A stretch of DNA of 10,804 nt from Phycisphaerae bacterium (GTDB lineage: Bacteria > Planctomycetota > Phycisphaerae > SM23-33). The stretch lies in assembly GCA_030628445.1 (NCBI GenBank), contig DAOVQV010000024.1, forward strand, positions 1-10,804, read 5' to 3'. Positions 1 to 7,083 of this stretch are shown here, in pieces. The notes below the pieces were generated by a model, which did not search any database, was not told the origin of the DNA, and saw only the letters and a program-made list of their open reading frames with translations. Every line of letters begins with the position of its first letter. Within the stretch, counting starts at the first letter, position 1. The translations under genes were made by a program, and so were the position numbers.

Positions 1-1840
1 CGAGGACGCCTATGACAATCGCCAGCCAATGCGTCTGGGCCAGCGTCTTTGTTATATACGCCAAGGCGGTGCCCAGTGCAGCGACGGCGACACCTGCACC
101 CATAAGCATCCCTCCCGACGCCAGCGGCGAGGTTGCTCTGGCGGCGGGGGGGGCCGTTGCGGCCTGAGTCATCGCGGCCGACGCGCTTGCGTCCAGCTTC
201 TTCTCAGCCCGGGCGGTGATGGACTCGATCTTGCCCGTCACCAACTTCCCGAACCTCACGAACGGCGAGATGAGCGCTTCGCATAGGGAGATGGGGTTCT
301 CGATGATGCTTGCGACGGTAGCGTCGCATTCGGCCCCGGTCGTGTCCGTGAAGATACCTCTCTTCCCGACGCATAAGTTGCCCTTACCCCGCGAGGTCAC
401 CGGGACGGCGACTTCGAACTTAGGCGCATCGTGCGGCGGGGCGACCTGAACGTACAGCAGATACATGTTTGAGGTCTTGGCGATCTCGGTGTGCTTGGCG
501 CGGTCGTCGACGCGGACGGATAGGTTGAATCGCCGCCCGTCCATCACGAGCGTGCCCATCTCGAACATCGCTCGCTTCACCGGGTCGTACAGGTGTGGGA
601 AGCTGACGAAGTTATTGGCCAGTTCGATCATGTACCCCTGGTAGAGGATGAGCTTCTCCACCAGGCGAATGCTGCCCAGCTCGAAGGCGGTGGCGGCGCT
701 TTCGTCGATCACGCCGGCGACGGCGTTGGTGTATCTGTCGTCCAGATACCGGCGCAGCTTCTGGACGCCCAGCGCCCCGACGTCCCCCGCGGGCTCAGCT
801 TCGACCCATGCGCGGTAGGGCCCAAAGACGGAACGAATCTCACCCCAACCCGCCGCCGTAAGTATCGAGCTGGGCTTCCCCAGGACGGGGGCGAGGACTT
901 GTTCGCGAAACCTGCTCAGCGCCTCGGTGTAGAAGGGATTGACCTGCTCATCCAGGTGCAGGACGCGGTCCGCCCGGGCCCTGCCCAGCGGCGCCTGGGC
1001 CAGTACGCGCTCGATTACCTCCGGATCGTCAAAGTCCAGATCGGTAAGTTCCGCCTCCGTCCATCCCATCCGCGCGGCGAAGCGTTCGTCCAGGGCCAGG
1101 GCCTCGCACTGGGCGAAGTATTGATCGATCTTTCCTCTTATCGCCACAAGGGCGTCGTAGGCTGCGGGCGTGCGGTCGCCCAGCGGCATGATGTCCGTGC
1201 TGTCTGCGCCCGCGGCGATCTGCCCGCGTTCGTGCCAGTTAAGATACGCGCTAGCTTGAGAGGCGAACTGATCCAGCTGATCCTTTCCGAGCCCGGCCGT
1301 ACCGCTGGGGTGGGCTGCGCCGCCCGTCGCAGCGATTACGTCGGCGATGAACTGACCGATTTGAGGGTCCTGGGTTGCGGCGGGCAGTACGACGCCGGCC
1401 TCGCTTACGGGGGTGGAGGCGACCTGGGCCTTGATCTGACGGACCTGTTGAAGCGTAATTTCTCCCGCCTCGCTCTTCGAGAGCTTGGCGAGCATCTTGC
1501 GGACCGCTTCGTGGATTTCGCGGCCTTGCTCGGAATCGGTATTGATCGCGTCCAGCCGAAGGGTGCAGTCGCCGGCCGTGACGCCGGAGGTGTCGCCCAG
1601 CACCTCCAGCAGCCACCGGACGGCCTGCTTCAGTTCGTAGCACGTGATGCGGGCGTTGTCGTCGGTGTCCAGAAGCTGCAGGAAGGTGCTGTCGCAGTTG
1701 ATTGTGTTGACGGGTGCGTTTGTGGCGACCCAGTGCGACTCGTCCAACTCAACCGCGCAGCGAAGGTCCGCGGGTGTTTCTATCCGCAGGTGGTACGCCT
1801 GCCCATAGCGTTTGAAGGTCATTTTCGAACTTGCTGTCAT
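1..1840 (-). CDS. Large EF-hand-like protein with C-terminal membrane helices, partial (runs off the left edge)
   Basis: Reading the minus strand from ATG 1840 gives 613 codons without a stop up to the window edge, so the C-terminus is missing. The start is well supported: AAGGGA (1847-1852) lies 6 bases upstream and the previous gene's TAA is only 10 bases away. Residues 58-69 form an EF-hand-like calcium loop with D58, D60, N62, T66 and E69, followed by a helix; position 6 is Ala instead of the usual Gly. The middle is soluble and mainly helical, with a phrase near residue 215 reading IMPLGDRTPAAYDAL. After an Ala/Pro-rich linker, about residue 555 onward, comes a hydrophobic helix (about 577-594) and the start of a second one (605 onward). 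I recall long uncharacterised bacterial proteins with this layout but know no assigned function. A calcium-responsive membrane-anchored role is inference. It is the last visible gene of the permease/beta-CASP operon. Confidence 0.88.
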   Translation of the reverse strand, partial: MTASSKMTFKRYGQAYHLRIETPADLRCAVELDESHWVATNAPVNTINCDSTFLQLLDTDDNARITCYELKQAVRWLLEVLGDTSGVTAGDCTLRLDAINTDSEQGREIHEAVRKMLAKLSKSEAGEITLQQVRQIKAQVASTPVSEAGVVLPAATQDPQIGQFIADVIAATGGAAHPSGTAGLGKDQLDQFASQASAYLNWHERGQIAAGADSTDIMPLGDRTPAAYDALVAIRGKIDQYFAQCEALALDERFAARMGWTEAELTDLDFDDPEVIERVLAQAPLGRARADRVLHLDEQVNPFYTEALSRFREQVLAPVLGKPSSILTAAGWGEIRSVFGPYRAWVEAEPAGDVGALGVQKLRRYLDDRYTNAVAGVIDESAATAFELGSIRLVEKLILYQGYMIELANNFVSFPHLYDPVKRAMFEMGTLVMDGRRFNLSVRVDDRAKHTEIAKTSNMYLLYVQVAPPHDAPKFEVAVPVTSRGKGNLCVGKRGIFTDTTGAECDATVASIIENPISLCEALISPFVRFGKLVTGKIESITARAEKKLDASASAAMTQAATAPPAARATSPLASGGMLMGAGVAVAALGTALAYITKTLAQTHWLAIVIGVL

Positions 1841-1846
1841 GATGTG

Positions 1847-1852
1847 TCCCTT
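1847..1852 (-). promoter_or_regulatory. Shine-Dalgarno overlapping the upstream stop codon
   Basis: The minus strand reads AAGGGA, 6 bases before ATG 1840. Its first two A's are the last two bases of the TAA that ends the beta-CASP gene. This fixes the start of the EF-hand-like gene and suggests translational coupling between the two genes. Confidence 0.8.
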
Positions 1853-3245
1853 AAAGGCTGAATTTCTCACCCGGTGCCGGTGCCTGGACGTTCCTGCATC
1901 CGGCGTTGGACAGGATCGCCGACATCGCCGCCAGTTGCGCCGTCTCGCCGTGCACGGCGAACGCCCCTTTAAGCTTGGGGGCGATAGGCCCCAGCAGCTG
2001 GGCGAAATCCTCCATGTCGGCGTGGGCGGAAAACCCGTTCATCACCTCCACGCGGGCCAGCAGCTTGTACATCGTCCCGAAGATCCTGATCTCCTCGTTT
2101 CGTTCCACGATGCGCCGCCCCAACGTGTGCTGCGCCTGGTACCCGACGATTATGACGGTGTTCCGCTCGTCGGTGACGTTGTTCTTGAGGTGGTGCAGGA
2201 TGCGTCCCACCTCGCACATACCCGAGGCCGAGATGATAATCATGGGCCCCTTCTTTCTGTGCAGGCCCTTGGATTCCTCGACGTCGGTTATGTATCTGAC
2301 ATACCCGCGGCCGAACACATCTCCCTGCTCCAACCAGAAATCCTCCGCCGCCTTGTCGTAGCACTCAGGGTGTTTCTTGAACACCCCGGTGACGTTGACG
2401 CTCAATGGGCTGTCGACGTAGATCGGTAATCGCTTCAGCGACCCGTCACCAAGTGCGTGCGAGAGGCAGTAGATCAGGTGCTGTGTCCTCCCGAGGCTGA
2501 ACGCCGGGATGATTACCTTCCCGCCGGCCTTGCTGGTCTCGTTGATGATACGCACCAGGGACTGCTTCATGGACGGTGCGTCTGAGTGCGTTCTGTTGGC
2601 GTATGTGCTTTCGGTAATCAGGTAATCCACCTCCGGTAGCGGATTCGCCGGGTCGCGGAGTATGGGCATCTTAGAGCGGCCCAGGTCCCCCGTAAAAAGG
2701 AGTCGCATAGTGGCGCTTCGGGTGATCTCGACGAGGATACAGGCGGAACCAAGGATGTGCCCGGCTTCTATGTACGTGGCTGTGCATCCATCGGCGAACG
2801 GGACCGGGCGGTTGTACCGGACCGGGCGGAAGTTTCGCGCGGCCCGGCGGGCATCGGCGAGCGTGTATAGCGGTTCGATGCGATCGGCCTGGCTGGTGGC
2901 GCGCTTGGCGTTCCAGTAGCGGGCATCTTCCTCGTGGATGTGGGCGGAATCGGCCAGCATCACGTTGCACAGGTCGCAAGTCGCCGAGGTCGCGTAGATG
3001 GGTCCGTCGAAGCTGTCGCGGAACAGCTGAGGGATCTTCCCGCTGTGGTCTATGTGAGCGTGGCTCAATAGCACCGCTTTCAAATCCCCGGGGCGGATCG
3101 GAAACGAAAGATTCATTCGGCGCGACCATCCCCGCCTGCCCTGAAAGAGCCCGCAGTCCAACGCGATCGGACCGCCGGGAAGGTGAAGCAGGTGCATTGA
3201 TCCAGTTACCGTTTGAGCTGCTCCGTGAAACTCTAATTCCACCAT
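1851..3245 (-). CDS. MBL-fold beta-CASP RNA nuclease-like protein
   Basis: A 464-residue metallo-beta-lactamase/beta-CASP protein of the CPSF73/RNA-metabolising group. Visible motifs are HAHIDH (H62, H64, D66, H67) for the two zinc ions, AGH (H163), the bridging-aspartate motif FTGD (D187), the beta-CASP motif ESTY (E212), the phrase IIISASGM (336-343), and the C-terminal RMMBL motifs FSAHAD (H408) and VHGE (H432). All metal ligands expected for an active enzyme appear present. The length is normal for bacterial members. I chose ATG 3245, not the in-frame TTG at 3275, because AAAGGA lies 8 bases upstream and the family N-terminus (MVELEFHGAAQTVTGS) begins here. Known relatives cut or trim RNA; the substrate here is unknown. 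It sits 46 bases after the permease-EIIA gene and 10 bases before the EF-hand-like gene, all on one strand, so the three are probably one transcript. Confidence 0.95.
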   Translation of the reverse strand: MVELEFHGAAQTVTGSMHLLHLPGGPIALDCGLFQGRRGWSRRMNLSFPIRPGDLKAVLLSHAHIDHSGKIPQLFRDSFDGPIYATSATCDLCNVMLADSAHIHEEDARYWNAKRATSQADRIEPLYTLADARRAARNFRPVRYNRPVPFADGCTATYIEAGHILGSACILVEITRSATMRLLFTGDLGRSKMPILRDPANPLPEVDYLITESTYANRTHSDAPSMKQSLVRIINETSKAGGKVIIPAFSLGRTQHLIYCLSHALGDGSLKRLPIYVDSPLSVNVTGVFKKHPECYDKAAEDFWLEQGDVFGRGYVRYITDVEESKGLHRKKGPMIIISASGMCEVGRILHHLKNNVTDERNTVIIVGYQAQHTLGRRIVERNEEIRIFGTMYKLLARVEVMNGFSAHADMEDFAQLLGPIAPKLKGAFAVHGETAQLAAMSAILSNAGCRNVQAPAPGEKFSL

Positions 3246-3253
3246 CAAGACAA

Positions 3254-3259
3254 TCCTTT
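3254..3259 (-). promoter_or_regulatory. Shine-Dalgarno for the beta-CASP gene
   Basis: The minus strand reads AAAGGA, 8 bases upstream of ATG 3245. It decides the start against the longer in-frame TTG alternative at 3275. Confidence 0.7.
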
Positions 3260-3291
3260 CCTGTAAATCCTGCAAATTTCGTCAGGGCGTG

Positions 3292-5151
3292 TCAATTCGG
3301 CTCCGGTTCCCGTTTTCGGGCGGACAGCAGCAGAATATCCCGCAGGTGCTCGGCCTTCGGCGCCGCCAGCCAGCGCTTGAGAAACTCCTGTTCGCCGACG
3401 ATGTGAGCGATCGCCATCAACGCCCGCAGATGGTAGTTCCGCTCGTCACGCGTCCCGACCAGCACGAACCCGGTCCTGACCGGCTCTGGGTGCCCCGGGA
3501 ATCTGACGCCCCGGACGCAGCGGAGTGGAAGTATCTCGAACAGGCCCTTCCCGTCGACGATTATGTGCGGTATCGCCAGACCGGGCTGGATGACCGTGCT
3601 GGATTGGGCCTCGCGCTGCTGGAGCAGTTCGAACAGCTGCTGCTCGTCTATCTTCAGGCGCGGGGCGAGTGCACGGGCTGAGCGGCGGAACAGCTCGTGG
3701 GCCGTTATCGTTCCGGTGATATCCAGAATCTCGCACTTGCTGATCAGCCGGTCGAATCGGTCGTGGGAGACCTCATCCCGCTCCAACGCGATTTCCTTCA
3801 GTTCCTCCTCCAGCCGGGAGCGGTAGATGTCCTTGGAGACGATGTTCTTGACCATGTACACGAACGCGCTTTCCCTCACGATCCGCGCCCGGACGTACAG
3901 CAGATACCACAGCACCCCGCACAGCCCAAAGACGCACGTCACCAGAAGCGGGACCTTTCCCATCTCCGCTATAAGCAGAAGGTACGCGGCGATCCCCGCA
4001 CACTGCAGGTACGGGTAGAAGGGCGCCTTGTACAGCGGGCGGTAGTTTTGAATCTTGCTTGACCTCATGATAAGCACGGCGAGGTTGACCAGGGCGAACA
4101 GCATCAGCATCATCGTGCTGGCGGCCCTGATCAGGTTGGGTATGCTCAGGCCCGCGATGACCGCAATCATAAAGGCGCTGGTCAGCAGGATGCTGATATA
4201 CGGGGTTCCGAACCGTTTGTGGGTCCTTCCCAGGGCGCCCGGTAGGAGCCCGTCGTGGCTCATCGCCATTGGCGAGCGGGAGGCCGACAGTATCCCGGCA
4301 TTGGCTGTGGTGACGAACGCCAGCATCGCACCCAGCGACAGCAAAACCAACCCGCCCCTGCCCAGGAACTGCTGGGCCGCCGAAGCTAAAGGCGTAAGGC
4401 TCCCGGCGAGCGCTTGTTCTTCCATCACGCCGACCACGACAAAAATGGCTGCAATATAGATAACCGTCACGACCAGTGCCGCTGCGAACATCCCGGCCGG
4501 AATATTCCGCCCGGGCCGGCGGACCTCTCCGGCGACGCTGGCGACCTTCGTCAACCCCCCGAAGGAGATGAACACCACGCCCGCCGTCGCCAGCACCTCG
4601 CCGATTCCCTTCTCCATGAAACCCGCAAAGTGCATGTGCCTCGCCGCCGGTAAGCCGAAGGAAATGAAAACGCCCAGAATACCGAACAGGACCGCGACCA
4701 GAAGGATCTGAACCCACCCGACGCCCTTGACCGACAGGATGTTCAGCACGGTAAAGACCACGCAGCACCCGATGGCGACGGGTTTGATAACCCATGGGCC
4801 TGCGCCGGGACTGATTAATTGCGCAAACGCGCCGATCCCGATTAGTGCGAAGGCGGCCTTGAAGGCGATGGAAAACCAGTTCGCCAGGCCCGCCAACGTC
4901 CCCGGAAGTGCGCCCATGCTTCGTTCGATGAAGAAGTAGCTTCCGCCGCTTCGGGGCATGGCCGTCGCCAGTTCAGCCTTCGACATCAGCGACGGGATGA
5001 CCAGGATCCCCGCGAAGGCGTACGAGAGCACAACGGCAGGTCCCGCCTGGGCGAACGCCAACCCCGGTAGAACGAACAGCCCGGAACTGATCATCGCACC
5101 GGAGGCAATGCAGAATACACCCCAGAAACCGAGCTTGCGCTTCAGGGCCAT
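3292..5151 (-). CDS. APC-family amino acid permease fused to a PTS EIIA-like domain
   Basis: A 619-residue two-part inner-membrane protein. Residues 1-425 are an APC-superfamily permease with about twelve hydrophobic segments. The TM1 substrate loop is seen as SGAMISSG (17-24), and PRSGGSYFF (66-74) is typical of amino acid antiporters and permeases. A charged linker (about 430-470) leads to a fructose/mannitol-type EIIA-like domain (about 470-610). This keeps the phospho-acceptor-like His529 in AIPH and a second conserved His574 in NYHLRAL. The fusion suggests that uptake is controlled by phosphorylation or by a ligand of the EIIA-like part, but no EI, HPr or other PTS gene is in the window. 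ATG 5151 has no clear Shine-Dalgarno. It lies inside the end of a small upstream ORF (stop 5142), so coupled translation is possible. The substrate cannot be read from sequence. Confidence 0.95.
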   Translation of the reverse strand: MALKRKLGFWGVFCIASGAMISSGLFVLPGLAFAQAGPAVVLSYAFAGILVIPSLMSKAELATAMPRSGGSYFFIERSMGALPGTLAGLANWFSIAFKAAFALIGIGAFAQLISPGAGPWVIKPVAIGCCVVFTVLNILSVKGVGWVQILLVAVLFGILGVFISFGLPAARHMHFAGFMEKGIGEVLATAGVVFISFGGLTKVASVAGEVRRPGRNIPAGMFAAALVVTVIYIAAIFVVVGVMEEQALAGSLTPLASAAQQFLGRGGLVLLSLGAMLAFVTTANAGILSASRSPMAMSHDGLLPGALGRTHKRFGTPYISILLTSAFMIAVIAGLSIPNLIRAASTMMLMLFALVNLAVLIMRSSKIQNYRPLYKAPFYPYLQCAGIAAYLLLIAEMGKVPLLVTCVFGLCGVLWYLLYVRARIVRESAFVYMVKNIVSKDIYRSRLEEELKEIALERDEVSHDRFDRLISKCEILDITGTITAHELFRRSARALAPRLKIDEQQLFELLQQREAQSSTVIQPGLAIPHIIVDGKGLFEILPLRCVRGVRFPGHPEPVRTGFVLVGTRDERNYHLRALMAIAHIVGEQEFLKRWLAAPKAEHLRDILLLSARKREPEPN

Positions 5152-5435
5152 GGCAGAAGAAGTTTATCCCCGCTTTTGGGCCCAACTTCAAGCTTCCAGT
5201 CGCCGCCGCTGGCCGACGCCACAGCCGGCCTGAGCGGTGCAGGAAACCTTAAACTGTTCCAGGCCGGCCTCAGAACAAACCGCGCCCCGGGGCGGTCTGC
5301 TTCATCCGGTGCAATATCCCATCGCACGTGCATCAGGTGCCTCGCCGAAGCGCTGGATTCGCTCCTGACAGGACTTACGCTCGCCTCCCCATACCAACTC
5401 ATTTTGAGAATCCGCGCAATGTCTTTGTCCGTCAT
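5142..5435 (-). CDS. Possible small leader protein, 97 residues, unrecognised
   Basis: An open frame begins at ATG 5435 (MTDKDIARILKMSWYGEA) and stops at TGA 5142-5144, overlapping the first bases of the permease gene by 10 bases in another frame. The N-terminus reads like a real soluble protein, the rest is rich in Ala, Pro, Arg and Ser, and there is no signal peptide or membrane helix. GGGG lies 6 bases upstream of the start as a weak ribosome site. The overlap would explain why the permease start has no Shine-Dalgarno of its own. I do not recognise a family, and long random frames are common in GC-rich DNA, so this could also be an untranslated leader. Confidence 0.4.
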   Translation of the reverse strand: MTDKDIARILKMSWYGEASVSPVRSESSASARHLMHVRWDIAPDEADRPGARFVLRPAWNSLRFPAPLRPAVASASGGDWKLEVGPKSGDKLLLPWP

Positions 5436-5648
5436 GTATTACCCCGCCCAGGTTACCTCTTTGCGCGCTTGAAACTGCAGGCTTGTGGGCAAAGTAGCCC
5501 CGGGAAATAAAAAATTCTTGTTCTCGTCGTCACCGTAAGTTGCCGCGCAGACAAGGGCCTCAAATTACCCGCTTGGGCGCGCAAAACGTGCAGATCGCCT
5601 GTAAGGGTGGAGGCCCTTAGGAATAAGGCCCGTTGGAACAGACGCACG
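5436..5648. other. Divergent intergenic region without a clear gene
   Basis: This stretch lies between the minus-strand permease operon and the plus-strand PAPS-reductase-like gene, so it must hold signals for both. It contains an AT-rich patch (aaataaaaaattcttg, 5505-5520) that stands out from the GC-rich surroundings and would suit a promoter, but I could not find a convincing -35/-10 pair on either strand. CTTTGC (5458-5463) and GCAAAG (5489-5494) could form a stem around an inner GCTTG/CAGGC pairing. I matched no known riboswitch. Confidence 0.5.
5553..5618. repeat. 9+9 base perfect inverted repeat upstream of the PAPS-reductase-like gene
   Basis: AAGGGCCTC (5553-5561) and GAGGCCCTT (5610-5618) are exact reverse complements separated by 48 bases. 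The right arm ends 30 bases before ATG 5649, so in the plus-strand transcript it could be a leader stem. It is not followed by a T-run, so a simple terminator is unlikely. It could equally be a spaced protein-binding site. Confidence 0.5.
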
Positions 5649-6587
5649 ATGGAAATGGCACAGAGGCCCGCGACACGACACACACGGGGGGGGCTGCGGC
5701 AGATGCAGTCGCTGAATCTGGACGCCAAGATCAGGCTCAGCAAGGGAAGGATCAAGGCGTGGTATGAATTCTGGGACGGCGAGGTGTACGTGTGTTTCTC
5801 CGGCGGGAAGGACTCCACCGTCCTGCTGCATCTTGTCAGGCAAATGTATCCTGACGTTCCGGGGGCCTTCACTGATACGGGTCTGGAGTACCCGGAGATA
5901 CGGGACTTCGTCAAAACGGTCGAAAACGTTGAATGGCTCAGGCCCGCCATGAACTTCAGGGCGGTCATCGAGAAGTACGGATACCCGGTGGTCAGCAAAC
6001 GAATCGCCGGGTACGTCCACGATATTTGTCATGCGCGAAGCGACTCGAACACCAAGCGCCTGCGGCTGACGGGTATCCGAAAGGATGGGACGTACTCTCC
6101 GATGAGCAAGATATCCAAGAAGTGGGTGCCCCTGTGCGACGCTCCATTCAAGGTGTCCGGCAAGTGCTGTGACGTCTTAAAGATGCGCCCGACGATCGCG
6201 TACGAAAAGAGGACAGCCCTTAAGCCTTACCTCGGAATGATGGCGTCCGAAGGTATGAATCGCAGGTCGACCTACTTCAAGTATGGTTGCAACGCTTTCG
6301 ACCTCACTCGACCGCGTTCTACCCCGTTGGCGTTCTGGACGGACCGCGACATCTGGGATTACGTCCGCCGGTTCAACGTCCCATACAGTCCAATCTACGA
6401 TATGGGATACTCCAGGACCGGGTGCATGTTCTGCATGTTCGGGGTCCACATGGAAAAAGCTCCCAACCGGTTTCAACAAATGGCGCAGACACACCCGAAG
6501 CAGTATAGATACTGTATGAAGAAGCTGCGCCTGGCGGAGGTCCTGGACTTCATCGGGGTCTCTTACGAGCCTGTTTCGGCGGGATGA
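5649..6587 (+). CDS. PAPS-reductase-family (adenine nucleotide alpha hydrolase fold) protein
   Basis: A 312-residue member of the phosphoadenosine phosphosulfate reductase family. The PP-loop SGGKDST is at 51-57 and TGLEYPE at 77-83. A cysteine set follows: C163, C173, C174 and C214, then CMFC (259-262) and H267. This is more like stand-alone phage/plasmid and DndC-like members, some thought to hold an iron-sulfur cluster, than the sulfate-assimilation enzyme CysH, which has a different C-terminal signature. The start is uncertain. GTG 5607 has its GG too close, ATG 5704 would cut off the family-typical LRQMQSLNLDAKI, and ATG 5649 has GGAA 10 bases upstream; ATG 5655 is also possible. It is alone on the plus strand between two minus-strand units, with no sulfur or modification genes nearby, which suggests an acquired cargo gene. 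The actual substrate is unknown. Confidence 0.9.
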   Translation: MEMAQRPATRHTRGGLRQMQSLNLDAKIRLSKGRIKAWYEFWDGEVYVCFSGGKDSTVLLHLVRQMYPDVPGAFTDTGLEYPEIRDFVKTVENVEWLRPAMNFRAVIEKYGYPVVSKRIAGYVHDICHARSDSNTKRLRLTGIRKDGTYSPMSKISKKWVPLCDAPFKVSGKCCDVLKMRPTIAYEKRTALKPYLGMMASEGMNRRSTYFKYGCNAFDLTRPRSTPLAFWTDRDIWDYVRRFNVPYSPIYDMGYSRTGCMFCMFGVHMEKAPNRFQQMAQTHPKQYRYCMKKLRLAEVLDFIGVSYEPVSAG

Positions 6588-6636
6588 AGTCGGGGACCTG
6601 GAGCAGTTAGCGTTTCGCTGTAGCATCCCGGGGCGG

Positions 6637-7083
6637 CTATCTGTACACCTCGAGTATCTTTCGAATTCCGGAGATCTGGGCCCTTCTTTCCTCGATCTCG
6701 TTGGTCGAGTGGCCGATCATTCCGCCTCGGACAAGCCCGGGGTACTTACCAGCCAAGGCGGACGCCCTCGCCAGTTTCTGCTCCGATTGATCAAGGTGCT
6801 TGACGCATTCAGCCACCCTCTGCCTGACTTCGCCCATCGACCGTGCGACCTTGATGGCGTGGCTGGCGGCGACGGCGTCGTCGTAGAAGCCCCTGGCCTG
6901 CTTGATTACGGAGTCGTATTCGCGGACGGCTTTGTCCACCTGCCTCTTCCAGGCGTGGTGGATCTTTGTCGCCGAGGGGGGCAGCTGTCTCCATTGCTTC
7001 ATTCCCAACAGCTCGCCGCCGGCGTCGAGCGTATCGGCGACCCCCAGCGCCAGTCCGCACGCCACGGCTTTGGCGCTATTGCC
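6637..7083 (-). pseudogene. In-frame duplicate of the protease C-terminal region, after the TAG stop
   Basis: The 148 codons after the TAG of the ClpP-fold protease gene (7084-7086) stay open in the same frame until TAG 6637-6639. They start GNSAKAVACGLA, which aligns with residues 286-297 of the protease (LTAMEAVKCGLA). The alignment runs on without gaps to a shared LG..(K)..W and then ..KI, followed by a similar alpha-helical, Lys/Arg/Glu-rich tail containing H/YP.L and a final coiled helix. This is therefore a second, diverged copy of the protein's C-terminal third. It has no catalytic region or signal peptide and no good ribosome site. The earliest possible start inside it is GTG 7065, which would give 142 residues (MACGLALGVADT). 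Codon third positions are strongly GC-rich, as in real genes here. It may be the remnant of a paralogue, a small separate protein, or a readthrough extension. Confidence 0.75.

Noticed and set aside
593..1861. A 422-codon open frame on the plus strand.
   Set aside because: It lies opposite the EF-hand-like gene, has no ribosome site, and its translation (Arg/Gly/Val-rich, no motifs) is typical of an antisense shadow in GC-rich DNA.
5483..5512. Plus-strand promoter TTGTGG-17-AATAAA for the PAPS-reductase-like gene.
   Set aside because: The -10 matches only about half the consensus and other poor alternatives exist nearby.
5436..5535. A c-di-GMP or other riboswitch upstream of the permease operon (CGCAAAG-like pieces on the minus strand).
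   Set aside because: Only short fragments resemble the GEMM core; the order and the paired elements do not match.
5453..5998. A 181-codon minus-strand frame.
   Set aside because: It covers the promoter-leader region and the PP-loop part of the PAPS-reductase-like gene on the other strand and shows no protein-like pattern of its own.
6588..6636. Possible bidirectional terminator between the converging genes (AGCG-TTT-CGCT).
   Set aside because: The stem is only 4 bases, flanking pairs do not extend it, and no T-run follows on either strand.
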